A stretch of 50,802 nt of DNA, taken from Chloroflexota bacterium. Its GTDB lineage: Bacteria; Chloroflexota; Anaerolineae; UBA4142. The DNA is taken from NCBI GenBank assembly GCA_016208315.1, contig JACQYF010000175.1:1-50802 (forward strand). The letters run 5' to 3'. The translations under genes and the position numbers were made by a program. Under the pieces are notes generated by a model that was not told the origin of the DNA, did no database searches, and saw only the letters and a list, made by a program, of their open reading frames with translations. This document shows, piece by piece, positions 1-7,897 of this stretch; positions within the stretch are counted from its first letter, which is position 1; every line of letters begins with the position of its first letter.

Positions 1-271
1 GGGCAGGAATTCCCGCTCCAGCGGAGTCAAATTCGATTCGAGGTCCATCGTGTGCTCCTTGCCTCACCTCTCTCCCCCCATCCCCCTCCCCCCTCTCCTG
101 TAGGGGCGGGGTCACCCCGCCCTTGCTTCGCGCATCGGACAACCCAACAGGGCGGGGTGACCCCGCCCCTACAGGAGAGGGGGGAGGGGGATGGGGGGAG
201 AGAGGTGAGGCAAGGAGCACACGATGGACCTCGAATCGAATTTGACTCCGCTGGAGCGGGAATTCCTGCCC
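1..271. repeat. Perfect inverted repeat (123-bp arms, 25-nt loop) at the window edge
   Basis: Positions 1-123 are the exact reverse complement of 149-271, with a 25-nt loop at 124-148. The right arm contains the ribosome-binding region and the first 48 bases of the condensing-enzyme gene. The inner part (about 100-122 and 150-172) is a GC-rich GTAGGGGCGGGGTCACCCC-type hairpin that could be a genuine intergenic repeat. Identity continuing without a mismatch into coding sequence, up to the first base of the window, looks more like a fold-back chimera or assembly artefact at a contig end than an old genomic repeat. Confidence 0.95.
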
Positions 272-2794
272 CACGAGCTAATATATGATTGGAATGTGAT
301 GGGCGAGTCGCTGCCGCCGCCGCAACGCCGCGTCATGTTCGACGACGAGACGCTGCGCGATGGCCTGCAATCGCCGTCGGTGAAGACGCCAAGCATTGAG
401 GAAAAACTGCGGCTGTTGTATCTGATGGACGAGTTGGGAATTGACACGGCGAATCTCGGCTTGCCGGGCGCGGGCGCCATTCACGTCGAACACATCACGG
501 TGCTCGCGCGCGAGATTCGCAACCGGCGCTTGCGCATCCAGGCGAACGCCGCGTGCCGCACGCTCGTCGCGGATGTCGAGCCGCTCGTCCGCATTTGCGA
601 TTCGCTCGGCATGGCGATCGAAGCGTGTACGTTCATCGGCTCCAGCCCGATCCGCCGTTACGTCGAAGAGTGGTCGCTCGACACGATGCTCAAAAATATC
701 GAGGCCTCGGTCACGTTTGCGGTCAAGCACGGGCTGCCGGTCATGTTCGTCACCGAGGATACCACGCGCGCCGATCCCGAAACTTTGCGGCGGCTGCACA
801 CGGTCGCCATCGAGTGCGGCGCCAAGCGCATCTGCTTGTCCGATACGGTTGGACACGCGACGCCGACCGGCGTCAAGAACCTGGTCGAGTTCGCCAAGCA
901 GATGATTGCTGCGACGGGCGAAGACGTGGGCATTGATTTCCACGGGCACAACGATCGCGGCCTGGGCGTGATGAACGCGCTCGCCGCGGCGAGCACGGGC
1001 GCGACGCGCATTCACGGCACCGCGCTCGGCATCGGCGAACGCTGCGGCAACTGCTCGATGGACCAGTTGCTCGTGAACATGAAGCTGCTCGGCTGGATTG
1101 AGAACGACCTGGGCAAGCTCAAGGCATATTCCGCTCTCGCCTCGCGCGCGACCGATACGCCCGCGCCGGTCAACTATCCCGTCTTTGGGGCCGATGCGTC
1201 CCGCACGCAGGCGGGCGTCCACGCAGCCGCCGTCATCAAGGCGTTCAAGCGCGGCGACGATTGGCTGGCGAACCGCGTCTACTCGGGCGTGCCCGCCGAT
1301 CTTTTCGGCTTGAAACAGGGGATCGAGATTGGGCCGATGAGCGGCGAGCACAACGTGCGTTTCTGGCTCGAACAACGCCGCATCAAGCCGACCGAGGAAA
1401 CGGTCAAGGCGATTATGGGCGCGGCCAAGGAAGCGCGCCGCGTGATGAACGAACCCGAAGTGCGCGAGATCGTCACGATGACGAGCGCGCCGGGTATCCT
1501 CACGCACATCGGCCAAGACCTCGGGATGACGATGGCGGAAAAGTTGCTGGCCGCGCACGCCGGGCTGGAACGCGTGACGACCGGTCAGATCATTAACGCG
1601 CAAGTGGACTTGGTCATGGCGAACGAATTGTCCGCGCAGGTCGCCATCAAAGAGTTCCGCAAGATCAAGGGCGCGACCCGCGTGTTCGACAAGAACAAGG
1701 TCGTCATCGTCGAAGACCATTTCGTCCCCAACAAAGATGTGCCCTCGGCGAGAATTGCGCGTGACGTTCGCAAATTCGCGGAAGAACAGGGCTGTATCTA
1801 TTTCGAGGTGGGGCAGGGTGGCATCGAGCATGTGCTCTTGCCGGAAAAGGGCTTGGTCGGGCCGGGCGATCTGGTTATTGGCGGCGATTCGCACACGTGT
1901 ACTTACGGCGCGCTCGGCGCGTTCGCGACCGGCGTCGGCTCGACGGACATTGCCGCGGCGTGGGCGCTCGGCGAAGTGTGGATGAAAGTGCCGCCGACAA
2001 TCAAATTGGTTTACAACGGCAAGCCCAAAAAATGGGTGAGCGGCAAGGACTTGATTCTCTACACCATCGGCAAGATCGGCGTGGACGGCGCGCGTTACGC
2101 CGCGCTGGAATTTACGGGCGACGCGTTCAAGTATTTCGGCATGGGCGACCGGCTGACGATGGCGAACATGGCGATCGAGGCGGGCGCGAAGGCGGGCTTG
2201 TTCGCGGTGGATCAGCGAACGCTGGCGTACGTTCACGAATCGGGCGCAAAGGTGAAGGAGATTTATCATCCCGATCCGAGCGCGGAATACCTGATGACTT
2301 ACGAGTTCGACGTGAGCGAGATCGAGCCGCAGGTCGCGATCCCGTATCTGCCGTCGAACACGCTAGGCATTTCACAGATCGAGTCGCTGCCGATTGACCA
2401 GGTCTGTATCGGGTTCTGCACGAACGGTCGCATCGAGGACTTGCGCGTGGCCGCGCAGATTCTCAAGGGTCGGAAGGTGAATCCCAAGACGCGTACGCTC
2501 ATCTTCCCCGGCTCGAACCGCGTCCAATTGCAAGCGATGAAGGAAGGGCTGCTGCAAATCTTTGTCGAGGCGGGCTGCGCGGTCAACGCGCCGACGTGCG
2601 GGCCGTGCATTGGCGGGCAGCTCGGCGTGCTCGCCGAAGGCGAACGCTGCGTCTCGACCTCGAATCGCAATTTCAAGGGCCGCATGGGCGCGATTGACAG
2701 CGAAGTGTACCTGGCGAGTCCCGCCGTCGCCGCGGCGACGGCGGTGTTGGGGCGGATCGCGTCGCCGGCGGAGATCAGGGATTTGGCGAGTTAG
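224..2794 (+). CDS. Fused 2-isopropylmalate/homocitrate synthase-like enzyme + aconitase-type dehydratase large subunit
   Basis: An 856-residue fusion. Residues about 36-400 form a DRE-TIM (HMGL-like) condensing enzyme: DETLRDGLQ at 41-49 carries the catalytic Arg/Asp pair, and H240-G-H242-N is the metal-binding motif. From about residue 435 the protein is a 3-isopropylmalate/homoaconitate dehydratase large subunit. It has GDSHTC at 554-559 and the three [4Fe-4S] cysteines C732, C792 and C795. The C-terminal allosteric domain of classical LeuA is absent; the dehydratase takes its place. Together they would condense acetyl-CoA with a 2-oxoacid and isomerise the product. The small subunit and a decarboxylating dehydrogenase follow, completing a chain-elongation module. 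Substrate (leucine, citramalate or homocitrate type) cannot be settled. The start is the ATG after an AAGGAG-like site. Fusing these two steps in one chain is unusual. Confidence 0.88.
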   Translation: MDLESNLTPLEREFLPHELIYDWNVMGESLPPPQRRVMFDDETLRDGLQSPSVKTPSIEEKLRLLYLMDELGIDTANLGLPGAGAIHVEHITVLAREIRNRRLRIQANAACRTLVADVEPLVRICDSLGMAIEACTFIGSSPIRRYVEEWSLDTMLKNIEASVTFAVKHGLPVMFVTEDTTRADPETLRRLHTVAIECGAKRICLSDTVGHATPTGVKNLVEFAKQMIAATGEDVGIDFHGHNDRGLGVMNALAAASTGATRIHGTALGIGERCGNCSMDQLLVNMKLLGWIENDLGKLKAYSALASRATDTPAPVNYPVFGADASRTQAGVHAAAVIKAFKRGDDWLANRVYSGVPADLFGLKQGIEIGPMSGEHNVRFWLEQRRIKPTEETVKAIMGAAKEARRVMNEPEVREIVTMTSAPGILTHIGQDLGMTMAEKLLAAHAGLERVTTGQIINAQVDLVMANELSAQVAIKEFRKIKGATRVFDKNKVVIVEDHFVPNKDVPSARIARDVRKFAEEQGCIYFEVGQGGIEHVLLPEKGLVGPGDLVIGGDSHTCTYGALGAFATGVGSTDIAAAWALGEVWMKVPPTIKLVYNGKPKKWVSGKDLILYTIGKIGVDGARYAALEFTGDAFKYFGMGDRLTMANMAIEAGAKAGLFAVDQRTLAYVHESGAKVKEIYHPDPSAEYLMTYEFDVSEIEPQVAIPYLPSNTLGISQIESLPIDQVCIGFCTNGRIEDLRVAAQILKGRKVNPKTRTLIFPGSNRVQLQAMKEGLLQIFVEAGCAVNAPTCGPCIGGQLGVLAEGERCVSTSNRNFKGRMGAIDSEVYLASPAVAAATAVLGRIASPAEIRDLAS

Positions 2795-2797
2795 GTG

Positions 2798-2873
2798 TCA
2801 ACGAATGTTCAACGAATAAACGAATACCGGCGCCGAGCGCGCCAAAATTCGTTTATTCGTTGAAATTCGTTGA
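2798..2873. repeat. Intergenic word-repeat hairpin (CAACGAAT/ATTCGTTG)
   Basis: The left side repeats CAACGAAT-type words and the right side carries their reverse complements (ATTCGTTTATTCGTTGA), separated by a GC-rich spacer. The two sides pair over about 27 bases with one bulge. It lies four bases after the stop of the fused synthase/dehydratase gene. No T-run follows, so it is not a classical intrinsic terminator. Confidence 0.8.
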
Positions 2874-2930
2874 CGCGGTTTTTATAGCATCCACTCAACA
2901 TCGGTAGAATTCTGTTTTGAGGACAATCGA

Positions 2931-3122
2931 ATGGACGAGAATCACCATGATGTGACTGACACCGATGATGGTAAAAAAGCGGCTGAAGGCGACGCGTTTG
3001 AGCGTAAGCAGGCGGCTCTGCCCAAGCGCATTCTCGCGCAACGGAGACTGGTGACGGGTGAAGTATACTACGTCGTTGACCGCGTGACCGGCAAAAGACT
3101 ACGATGGTTAAGATGGGATTAA
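2931..3122 (+). CDS. Small hypothetical protein (63 aa)
   Basis: A short acidic-then-basic protein beginning MDENHHDVTD and ending in a Trp/Arg-rich tail (RLRWLRWD). A GAGGA ribosome-binding sequence precedes the ATG by about nine bases, and a TAGAAT -10-like box lies at 2905-2910. It ends 15 bases before the dehydratase small subunit, so the two are probably co-transcribed. I recognise no family. Spurious translation is possible, but the start signals and tight spacing favour a real gene. Confidence 0.45.
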   Translation: MDENHHDVTDTDDGKKAAEGDAFERKQAALPKRILAQRRLVTGEVYYVVDRVTGKRLRWLRWD

Positions 3123-3137
3123 TTGTGGAGGCACACT

Positions 3138-3638
3138 ATGGCGATCAGTGGACGCGCCTGGAAATACGGCGCGAATATTGATACCGATCTGATTATCGCG
3201 GGCCGCTACTGCAACATGACCGAGGCGAGCGACCTCGGCAAGCACTGCATGGAGGACCTCGATCCGAATTTTGCCAAGCAGGTGCGCGCGGGCGACATCA
3301 TCGTCGGCGAATCGAACTTTGGCTGCGGCTCGTCGCGCGAAGTTGCGCCGCTGGCGATCAAGGGCGCGGGCGTGAGCGCGGTCGTCGCCACGAACTTTGC
3401 GCGCATCTTTTACCGCAACTCGATCAACATCGGCTTGCCAATCTTTGAATCGCCCGAAGCCGCCGCCGCGATCGAGCAGGGCCATCGCGTCGAGATCGAG
3501 CCGGCGACGGGCATCATTCGCGATCTCGATACGGAGCAAGAGTTCCGCTCCGCGCCGTTCCCCGAATTCATGCAAATGATCATCGCCCGCGGCGGACTGC
3601 TGGGATATGTGGAAGAACGATTAGCCGGTAAACAGTGA
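3138..3638 (+). CDS. leuD: 3-isopropylmalate/homoaconitate dehydratase small subunit
   Basis: A 166-residue swivel-domain subunit of the aconitase superfamily, partner of the large-subunit half of the upstream fusion. It has the family start NIDTDLII, the swivel motif GCGSSRE, and the usual length of archaeal-type LeuD/HacB. The specificity loop (residues 24-27) reads Y-C-N-M. Characterised archaeal-type homoaconitases have Y-L-R-T there, with the Arg binding the distal carboxylate, so the Asn at 26 argues mildly against homoaconitate. The ATG at 3138 was chosen over a TTG at 3123 because TGGAGG sits eight bases upstream. The TGA stop lies inside a downstream AACAGTGAACAGTG word array. The gene symbol reflects family, not proven substrate. 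Confidence 0.88.
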   Translation: MAISGRAWKYGANIDTDLIIAGRYCNMTEASDLGKHCMEDLDPNFAKQVRAGDIIVGESNFGCGSSREVAPLAIKGAGVSAVVATNFARIFYRNSINIGLPIFESPEAAAAIEQGHRVEIEPATGIIRDLDTEQEFRSAPFPEFMQMIIARGGLLGYVEERLAGKQ

Positions 3639-3731
3639 ACAGTGAACAGTGAACTCGGACGAACTGCGTCCGCGTGAATAGTAGGCCGCAACCTGTCTAC
3701 CTGTTTACCTGTCTACCTGTTTACCTGTATA
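3628..3731. repeat. Two word arrays: GTGAACA repeats and CCTGTYTA repeats
   Basis: At 3628-3654 the word ACAGTGA is repeated about three times. At 3691-3731 CCTGTCTA and CCTGTTTA alternate four or five times. CTGTTTACC in the second array can pair with GGTAAACAG in the first. The small-subunit stop codon is inside the first array, and the -10 box of the thioesterase gene is formed at the end of the second. The same CAGTGAACAGTGAACAG word recurs at 23264-23294. Confidence 0.8.
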
Positions 3732-3733
3732 CT
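3728..3733 (+). promoter_or_regulatory. -10 box TATACT just upstream of thioesterase start
   Basis: TG is followed directly by TATACT, and only eight bases separate it from the ATG at 3742. Transcription would begin at or within a base or two of the start codon, giving a leaderless mRNA. No ribosome-binding sequence fits between them. Confidence 0.45.
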
Positions 3734-3741
3734 TGAGACTT

Positions 3742-4164
3742 ATGGAAAAATACAAATTCTTCGAGCCGCTGCGCGTGCGTTTTCAAGACACCGATTTGCA
3801 GGGGCACGTCTATTTCGGGACGCTCTTGACGTACTTTGACGAGGGGCTGACCGGCTACATGCACGCGCTGCATTGCAGTTATCAAGACCTGAAAGAAGCG
3901 GGTGTGGACATGTTCTACATCCACACCGAATGCGATTTCAAATCGGAAGCGTTCTTTGAAGAAACTCTGAACATTTACGTGCGCGCCGGCAAGATCGGCA
4001 ATTCGAGCGTCACGTTTGAGTTCGCGGTGATCAAGTCGCACAATGACGAATGGGTCGCGACCGGCAACATCATCGCAGTGATCGTGGATCCGCAGACCAA
4101 GAAACCGGTCAGGGTGCCGGACGTGTTTCGGGACGCGGCGACGAAGTTCGAGAATGGTAATTAG
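3742..4164 (+). CDS. Hotdog-fold acyl-CoA thioesterase (4-hydroxybenzoyl-CoA thioesterase/YbgC type)
   Basis: A 140-residue single-domain hotdog protein. Near the N-terminus FQDTDLQGHVYFG matches the D-x-x-G-H-V motif of the 4HBT family, where the Asp is catalytic, followed by the usual long helix. Such enzymes hydrolyse acyl-CoA thioesters to free acids. It lies between the dehydratase and dehydrogenase genes of the chain-elongation module, which suggests a product- or substrate-related role, or clean-up of stray CoA esters. The ATG at 3742 was chosen because the alternative TTG at 3733 overlaps the -10 box. The stop codon falls inside an AT-rich inverted repeat. Confidence 0.8.
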   Translation: MEKYKFFEPLRVRFQDTDLQGHVYFGTLLTYFDEGLTGYMHALHCSYQDLKEAGVDMFYIHTECDFKSEAFFEETLNIYVRAGKIGNSSVTFEFAVIKSHNDEWVATGNIIAVIVDPQTKKPVRVPDVFRDAATKFENGN

Positions 4165-4198
4165 CAAATCGTAATTACCGTTTACAAATTACTGATTT
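4155..4198. repeat. Short AT-rich inverted repeat (GGTAATTA/TAATTACC)
   Basis: GGTAATTA pairs with TAATTACC about seven bases later, and CAAATCGTAATT with AATTACTGATTTG. It contains the thioesterase stop codon and ends at the ribosome-binding site of the dehydrogenase gene. Confidence 0.6.
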
Positions 4199-4208
4199 GG
4201 AGAATTCG

Positions 4209-5264
4209 ATGAAGACGTACAAAATCGGTGTGGTGGCTGGTGATGGAATTGGGCCAGAGGTGGTGCGCGAGGGCTTGAAAGTATTGAACACGGTCGCGGA
4301 AATCAACAAATTCAAGTACGAGCTAGTCGAGTATCCGTGGGGCAGCGAACGCTATCTCGCGACCGGCGAGGCGTGCCCGCCTAACGTGCTCGACGAATAT
4401 CGCAAACTGGATGCGATTTTGCTCGGCGCGATCGGCGATCCGCGCTGCCCGACCGGAATGGTCGAGCACGCGGTCATAATGACGATGCGCGTTGGCCTTG
4501 ACCTCTACGTGAATCTGCGCCCGATCAGTTTATACGCCGAGCACCTTTGCCCGTTGAAAGGCAAGAAACCGGAAGACGTTGACTTGCTGGTTTGCCGCGA
4601 GAACACGGAAGACGCGTATACCGCGCCCTATGGCTTTACCAAAAAAGGGACGCCGGACGAGATTTCCATGTCCATCATGCAGTACACGCGCAAGGGCACC
4701 GAGCGCATCATCCGCTACGCCTTCGAGGCATGCCGCGCGCGCAACAAGCGTCACAAGGTGACTCTGGTGGACAAAGCGAACGCGGTCCGCGCGCACGATC
4801 TCTATACTCGCACCTTTGAAGAGGTTGGCAAGGAATACCCCGAAATCGAACGCGACCATGCCTATGTGGATGCGAGCTGCATGTGGCTCGTCAAGAATCC
4901 CGAGTGGTTCGACACCGTCGTGACGACCAACCTCTTCGGCGACATCATCACCGATCTCGGCGCGATGATCCAGGGCGGCATGGGCGTCGCCGCGAGCGGC
5001 AATATCCATCCGGGCCAGGTCTCGATGTTCGAGCCGATTCACGGCAGCGCGCCCAAGTATGCGGGCAAGAACGTGGCGAACCCGCTCGCGACGATCAACG
5101 CCGTCGGCATGATGCTGGACTTTTTGGGCGAAAAGAACGCGGCGCAATGTATTGACCAAGCCGTTCGCCGCCTGCTCGTCTCCAAGCGCATCCCATCCGT
5201 CGAAGCGCGCAGCGGGCTGAGCACGAGCGAGATTGGGGATATGGTCGCGAAGGAAGTGAGTTAG
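4209..5264 (+). CDS. Isopropylmalate/isocitrate/tartrate dehydrogenase-family decarboxylating dehydrogenase
   Basis: A 351-residue beta-decarboxylating dehydrogenase that would oxidise and decarboxylate the 2-hydroxy-3-carboxy acid made by the upstream dehydratase, using NAD(P)+ and Mg2+. Visible features: an N-terminal GDGIGPEV, YVNLRPI with the substrate-binding Arg, CRENTED, the catalytic Lys in DKANAVRAHD, the metal-binding NLFGDIITDLG, and the nucleotide loop EPIHGSAPKYAGKNVANP. The specificity helix reads M-T-M-R before the family's conserved hydrophobic stretch, hydrophobic as in isopropylmalate dehydrogenase, but this does not fix the substrate. The ATG at 4209 has GGAG six bases upstream. 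It closes the synthase-dehydratase-dehydrogenase set, with an inverted word array right after the stop. Confidence 0.85.
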   Translation: MKTYKIGVVAGDGIGPEVVREGLKVLNTVAEINKFKYELVEYPWGSERYLATGEACPPNVLDEYRKLDAILLGAIGDPRCPTGMVEHAVIMTMRVGLDLYVNLRPISLYAEHLCPLKGKKPEDVDLLVCRENTEDAYTAPYGFTKKGTPDEISMSIMQYTRKGTERIIRYAFEACRARNKRHKVTLVDKANAVRAHDLYTRTFEEVGKEYPEIERDHAYVDASCMWLVKNPEWFDTVVTTNLFGDIITDLGAMIQGGMGVAASGNIHPGQVSMFEPIHGSAPKYAGKNVANPLATINAVGMMLDFLGEKNAAQCIDQAVRRLLVSKRIPSVEARSGLSTSEIGDMVAKEVS

Positions 5265-5333
5265 TTGCATAGTTTGATAGTTCAATAGTTGAATAGTCAC
5301 TACAAAACTATCCAACTATTAAACTATGCAACT
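5263..5333. repeat. Word-repeat hairpin (TAGTTNAATAG/CTATTNAACTA)
   Basis: The left arm repeats ATAGTTTGATAGTTCAATAG-type words and the right arm carries AACTATCCAACTATTAAAC, its approximate reverse complement. It fills the gap between the dehydrogenase stop and the MFS ribosome-binding site (GAGGAG). Confidence 0.8.
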
Positions 5334-5344
5334 GAGGAGCGTTG

Positions 5345-6616
5345 ATGGAACAGACAGCGAAGACTGCTGCTGTCAAAGCAGAGCCGCGCGTGCATTATGG
5401 CTATGTCGTCCTTGCGTTCATCGTGGTGGCGATTTTTGGCGCGCTGGGACTGGCGCGGTTCGGCTATACGAGCATCCTGCCCTCGATGCAAGAGGGACTG
5501 CGACTCACCAATACCCAAACCGGCGAACTGCAATCCTGGAACCTGTTCGGTTACATGCTCACGGTTGTATTCGCAGGCATGATCGCCGCGCGGTACGGTC
5601 CGCGCGTCGTCATCTCGGTTTCGCTCCTCATTGCGGCCGCGGCGATGATCGCGACCGGGCTGTTCCCGAGTTTCGAAGCTGCGCGCTTGGGACGCTTTTT
5701 CGGCGGGGTCGGCGGGGCTGGCGGCAATGTCCCCGCGATGGGCCTAGTGTCGGCGTGGTTTGGCACGAAACGGCGTGGGCTGGCTACCGGTGTGGCCGTC
5801 TCGGGATCGAGTTTCGGACTAATGCTCACCGGTCCGCTGATCCCGGCGATTCTGCTTCAGTATGGCACGGAAGGATGGCGCATCAGTTGGTACGTCCTCG
5901 GCGCGATCGCGGCCGGCGCTTTCATTCTGTGCTTGCTCTTTCTGCGAAATCGCCCGGACGAAATGGGCTTGACGCCGGTCGGCGATAGTCAAGCCGAAAG
6001 TGACAAACGCGCGTCGGACAAAAAGGCGTCTTCTTTGGATTGGGGGCTGGTCTACAAGTCGCCCCTGTTGTGGCAGCTTTCCGCGATCTACTTTGCGTTT
6101 GGGTTCTCGTACCTCATCTACTCTACCTTTTTCGTCCGCTATCTAACTCGAGAGGCGGGCATGGGCGTGGCGACTGCGGGCAATCTCTGGCTGTGGGTCG
6201 GGATCATTTCGAGCGTTAGCGGCTTTATCTGGGGTGGACTTTCCGACCGTTGGGGGCGGCGCACGAGCCTCGTGATCGTGTTCATGCTGCAAGGCGCGTC
6301 ATTCCTCGCGTTCGGCCTGAGCCGGGAATTGGCGGCCATTTATCTGTCTGCCGCGCTGTTTGGGCTTACGGCCTGGAGCATCCCGGCGCTGATGGCCGCG
6401 CTGGCGGGCGACATCTTTGGGGCGCGCTTGGCGCCGGCGGCCATCGGATTGATGACGATCGTGTTTTCCCTGGGCCAAGTCATCGCGCCGTATTTCGCGG
6501 GCGCGGTGGCCGACGCGACGCAATCGTTCGCGCTCGCGTTCGTGTCAGGCGGCATCGTCGCTTTGCTCGGCGCGCTCGGCGCGTTCGTCGTGCGGACCCC
6601 GAAACGCGCCACGTGA
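5345..6616 (+). CDS. Major facilitator superfamily transporter
   Basis: A 423-residue integral membrane protein with about twelve predicted helices in two halves, separated by a hydrophilic loop rich in Ser, Lys and Asp around residues 214-230. The first half carries a MIAARYGPR motif and the second GGLSDRWGRR, both versions of the MFS loop 2-3 signature. Fold and length fit organic-acid carriers such as the OFA or metabolite:H+ symporters. Its place after the chain-elongation module suggests transport of a related carboxylate, which is inference. The ATG at 5345 has GAGGAG upstream. A TTG three bases earlier is possible. Confidence 0.88.
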   Translation: MEQTAKTAAVKAEPRVHYGYVVLAFIVVAIFGALGLARFGYTSILPSMQEGLRLTNTQTGELQSWNLFGYMLTVVFAGMIAARYGPRVVISVSLLIAAAAMIATGLFPSFEAARLGRFFGGVGGAGGNVPAMGLVSAWFGTKRRGLATGVAVSGSSFGLMLTGPLIPAILLQYGTEGWRISWYVLGAIAAGAFILCLLFLRNRPDEMGLTPVGDSQAESDKRASDKKASSLDWGLVYKSPLLWQLSAIYFAFGFSYLIYSTFFVRYLTREAGMGVATAGNLWLWVGIISSVSGFIWGGLSDRWGRRTSLVIVFMLQGASFLAFGLSRELAAIYLSAALFGLTAWSIPALMAALAGDIFGARLAPAAIGLMTIVFSLGQVIAPYFAGAVADATQSFALAFVSGGIVALLGALGAFVVRTPKRAT

Positions 6617-6637
6617 TCGAGAACCGCGCGTGTGATT

Positions 6638-6680
6638 CGCCGGTCCCGCGCGGCATCGCGCGTGCCGGCGATTTTGTTTT
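6638..6680 (+). terminator. Possible intrinsic terminator after the MFS gene
   Basis: CGCCGG pairs with CCGGCG across a GC-rich interior (CGCGCG... repeats), followed by ATTTTGTTTTT. The T-run is imperfect and the loop long, so efficiency is uncertain. It also overlaps the region where the next gene's promoter would have to lie. Confidence 0.4.
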
Positions 6681-6692
6681 TGAGGAACTCGA

Positions 6693-7883
6693 ATGCGTTA
6701 TACTCCGAAGAGCGAACTCGACTCACGCGCCGGCAAACTCCAGGCGCTGCTCGCGGCGAACGACCTCGACGGCGCGCTGATCGTGCAGAACGCCGACCTG
6801 TTCTATTTCGCGGGCACGCTCCAACAATCGCATCTCTACATTCCGCGTGAGGGCGTGCCGGTCTTGATGACGCGCCGCAGTTTCGCGCGCGCGCAAGCCG
6901 AATCCGCGCTCGAGCGCGTCGTGCCGCTCGCGTCGCCGCGCGATGTGCCGCGGGTGTTGCAGCAGCACGGCTATGCGCGGCCCAAGCGGCTCGGCCTCGA
7001 ACTCGACGTGCTGCCGGCGAATCTCTACCTGGGCCATCGCGAGATTTTCGCGCTCGCGGAATTGTGCGATTGCTCGACCTTGATTCGCCGCGTGCGCGCG
7101 GTCAAATCGCCGTTCGAGCTGGCCGCGATGCGGCGCGCCGCGCAGATAGGCGAAAAGACGATGGCGGCGATGCGCGAGTTGCTGGTCGAGGGGATCAGCG
7201 AAATCGCGCTGGCCGGAAAATTGGAGGCGGTGGCGCGGGGATTGGGGCATCAGGGTCTGGCGCGCTTTCGCCTTTTCAACAACGAAATGTTCTACGGCCA
7301 TTTAATGGCGGGCAAGAGCGCGGCTCACCCTAGTTATCTATCGTCGCCGACAGGCGGGCCGGGCCAAAGTCCGGCATTCTCGCAAGGCTCGGGCCCGCAC
7401 AAGATTCGGCGCGGCGAGCCGGTCTTGTTCGACTATGTTTTTGTGAGCGACGGCTATATCGTTGACCAAACGCGCATTCTCGCGATTGGCAGTCTGTCGG
7501 ACAAGCTGAGGCGCGCGCACGACGCCATGGTCGAAATCCAAAACGCGATCGCCGCGGCAGCCAAGCCCGGCGTGACCGGCGGCGCGCTTTTCCAACTCGC
7601 GCGTAACATGGCGCAGCGCTCGGGCTATGCCGATCACCTCGGCGGCATCGGCAAAGACCAAATCACATTTGTCGGCCACGGTGTTGGACTGGAGATGGAT
7701 GAGTATCCCTTTCTCGCCAAAGGCCAAGCGATGCCGCTGGAAGCCGGCATGGTCATCGCGGTCGAACCGAAAGTGACGTTCGCGAATGTGGGCACGGTGG
7801 GCATCGAGAACACCTTCGTCGTGACCGAGCGCGGCGCGCGCCGCATCACGCGCGGATCGGACGAGGTGGTGATTGTTCCATAG
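6693..7883 (+). CDS. M24-family metallopeptidase / Xaa-Pro aminopeptidase-like (creatinase fold)
   Basis: A 396-residue protein with an N-terminal creatinase-like domain and a C-terminal pita-bread M24 domain. Metal-binding elements are visible: DYVFVSDGYIVDQTR with the Asp ligands, GHGVGLEMDEYPFL around the His ligand, and the two Glu ligands in AVEPKVTF and VGIENTFVVTE. The usual GLxxHExP is GLEMDEYP here, a substitution seen in creatinase and ectoine-hydrolase-like branches. It probably hydrolyses an Xaa-Pro or N-substituted amide substrate in the cytoplasm. GAGGAA precedes the ATG. The GNAT and EamA genes follow closely, so the three probably form one transcript. Confidence 0.87.
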   Translation: MRYTPKSELDSRAGKLQALLAANDLDGALIVQNADLFYFAGTLQQSHLYIPREGVPVLMTRRSFARAQAESALERVVPLASPRDVPRVLQQHGYARPKRLGLELDVLPANLYLGHREIFALAELCDCSTLIRRVRAVKSPFELAAMRRAAQIGEKTMAAMRELLVEGISEIALAGKLEAVARGLGHQGLARFRLFNNEMFYGHLMAGKSAAHPSYLSSPTGGPGQSPAFSQGSGPHKIRRGEPVLFDYVFVSDGYIVDQTRILAIGSLSDKLRRAHDAMVEIQNAIAAAAKPGVTGGALFQLARNMAQRSGYADHLGGIGKDQITFVGHGVGLEMDEYPFLAKGQAMPLEAGMVIAVEPKVTFANVGTVGIENTFVVTERGARRITRGSDEVVIVP

Positions 7884-7897
7884 GGTAAGGAGTTAAT

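Noticed and set aside
1..271. Hairpin telomere of a linear replicon
   Set aside because: The palindrome is not terminal to anything demonstrable, has a 25-nt loop, and duplicates coding sequence; a chimeric contig end is simpler.
278..2269. 663-residue open frame on the minus strand opposite the fusion gene
   Set aside because: Arg/His/Ala-rich shadow of a GC-rich gene with intact catalytic motifs on the other strand; no start signal or family motif.
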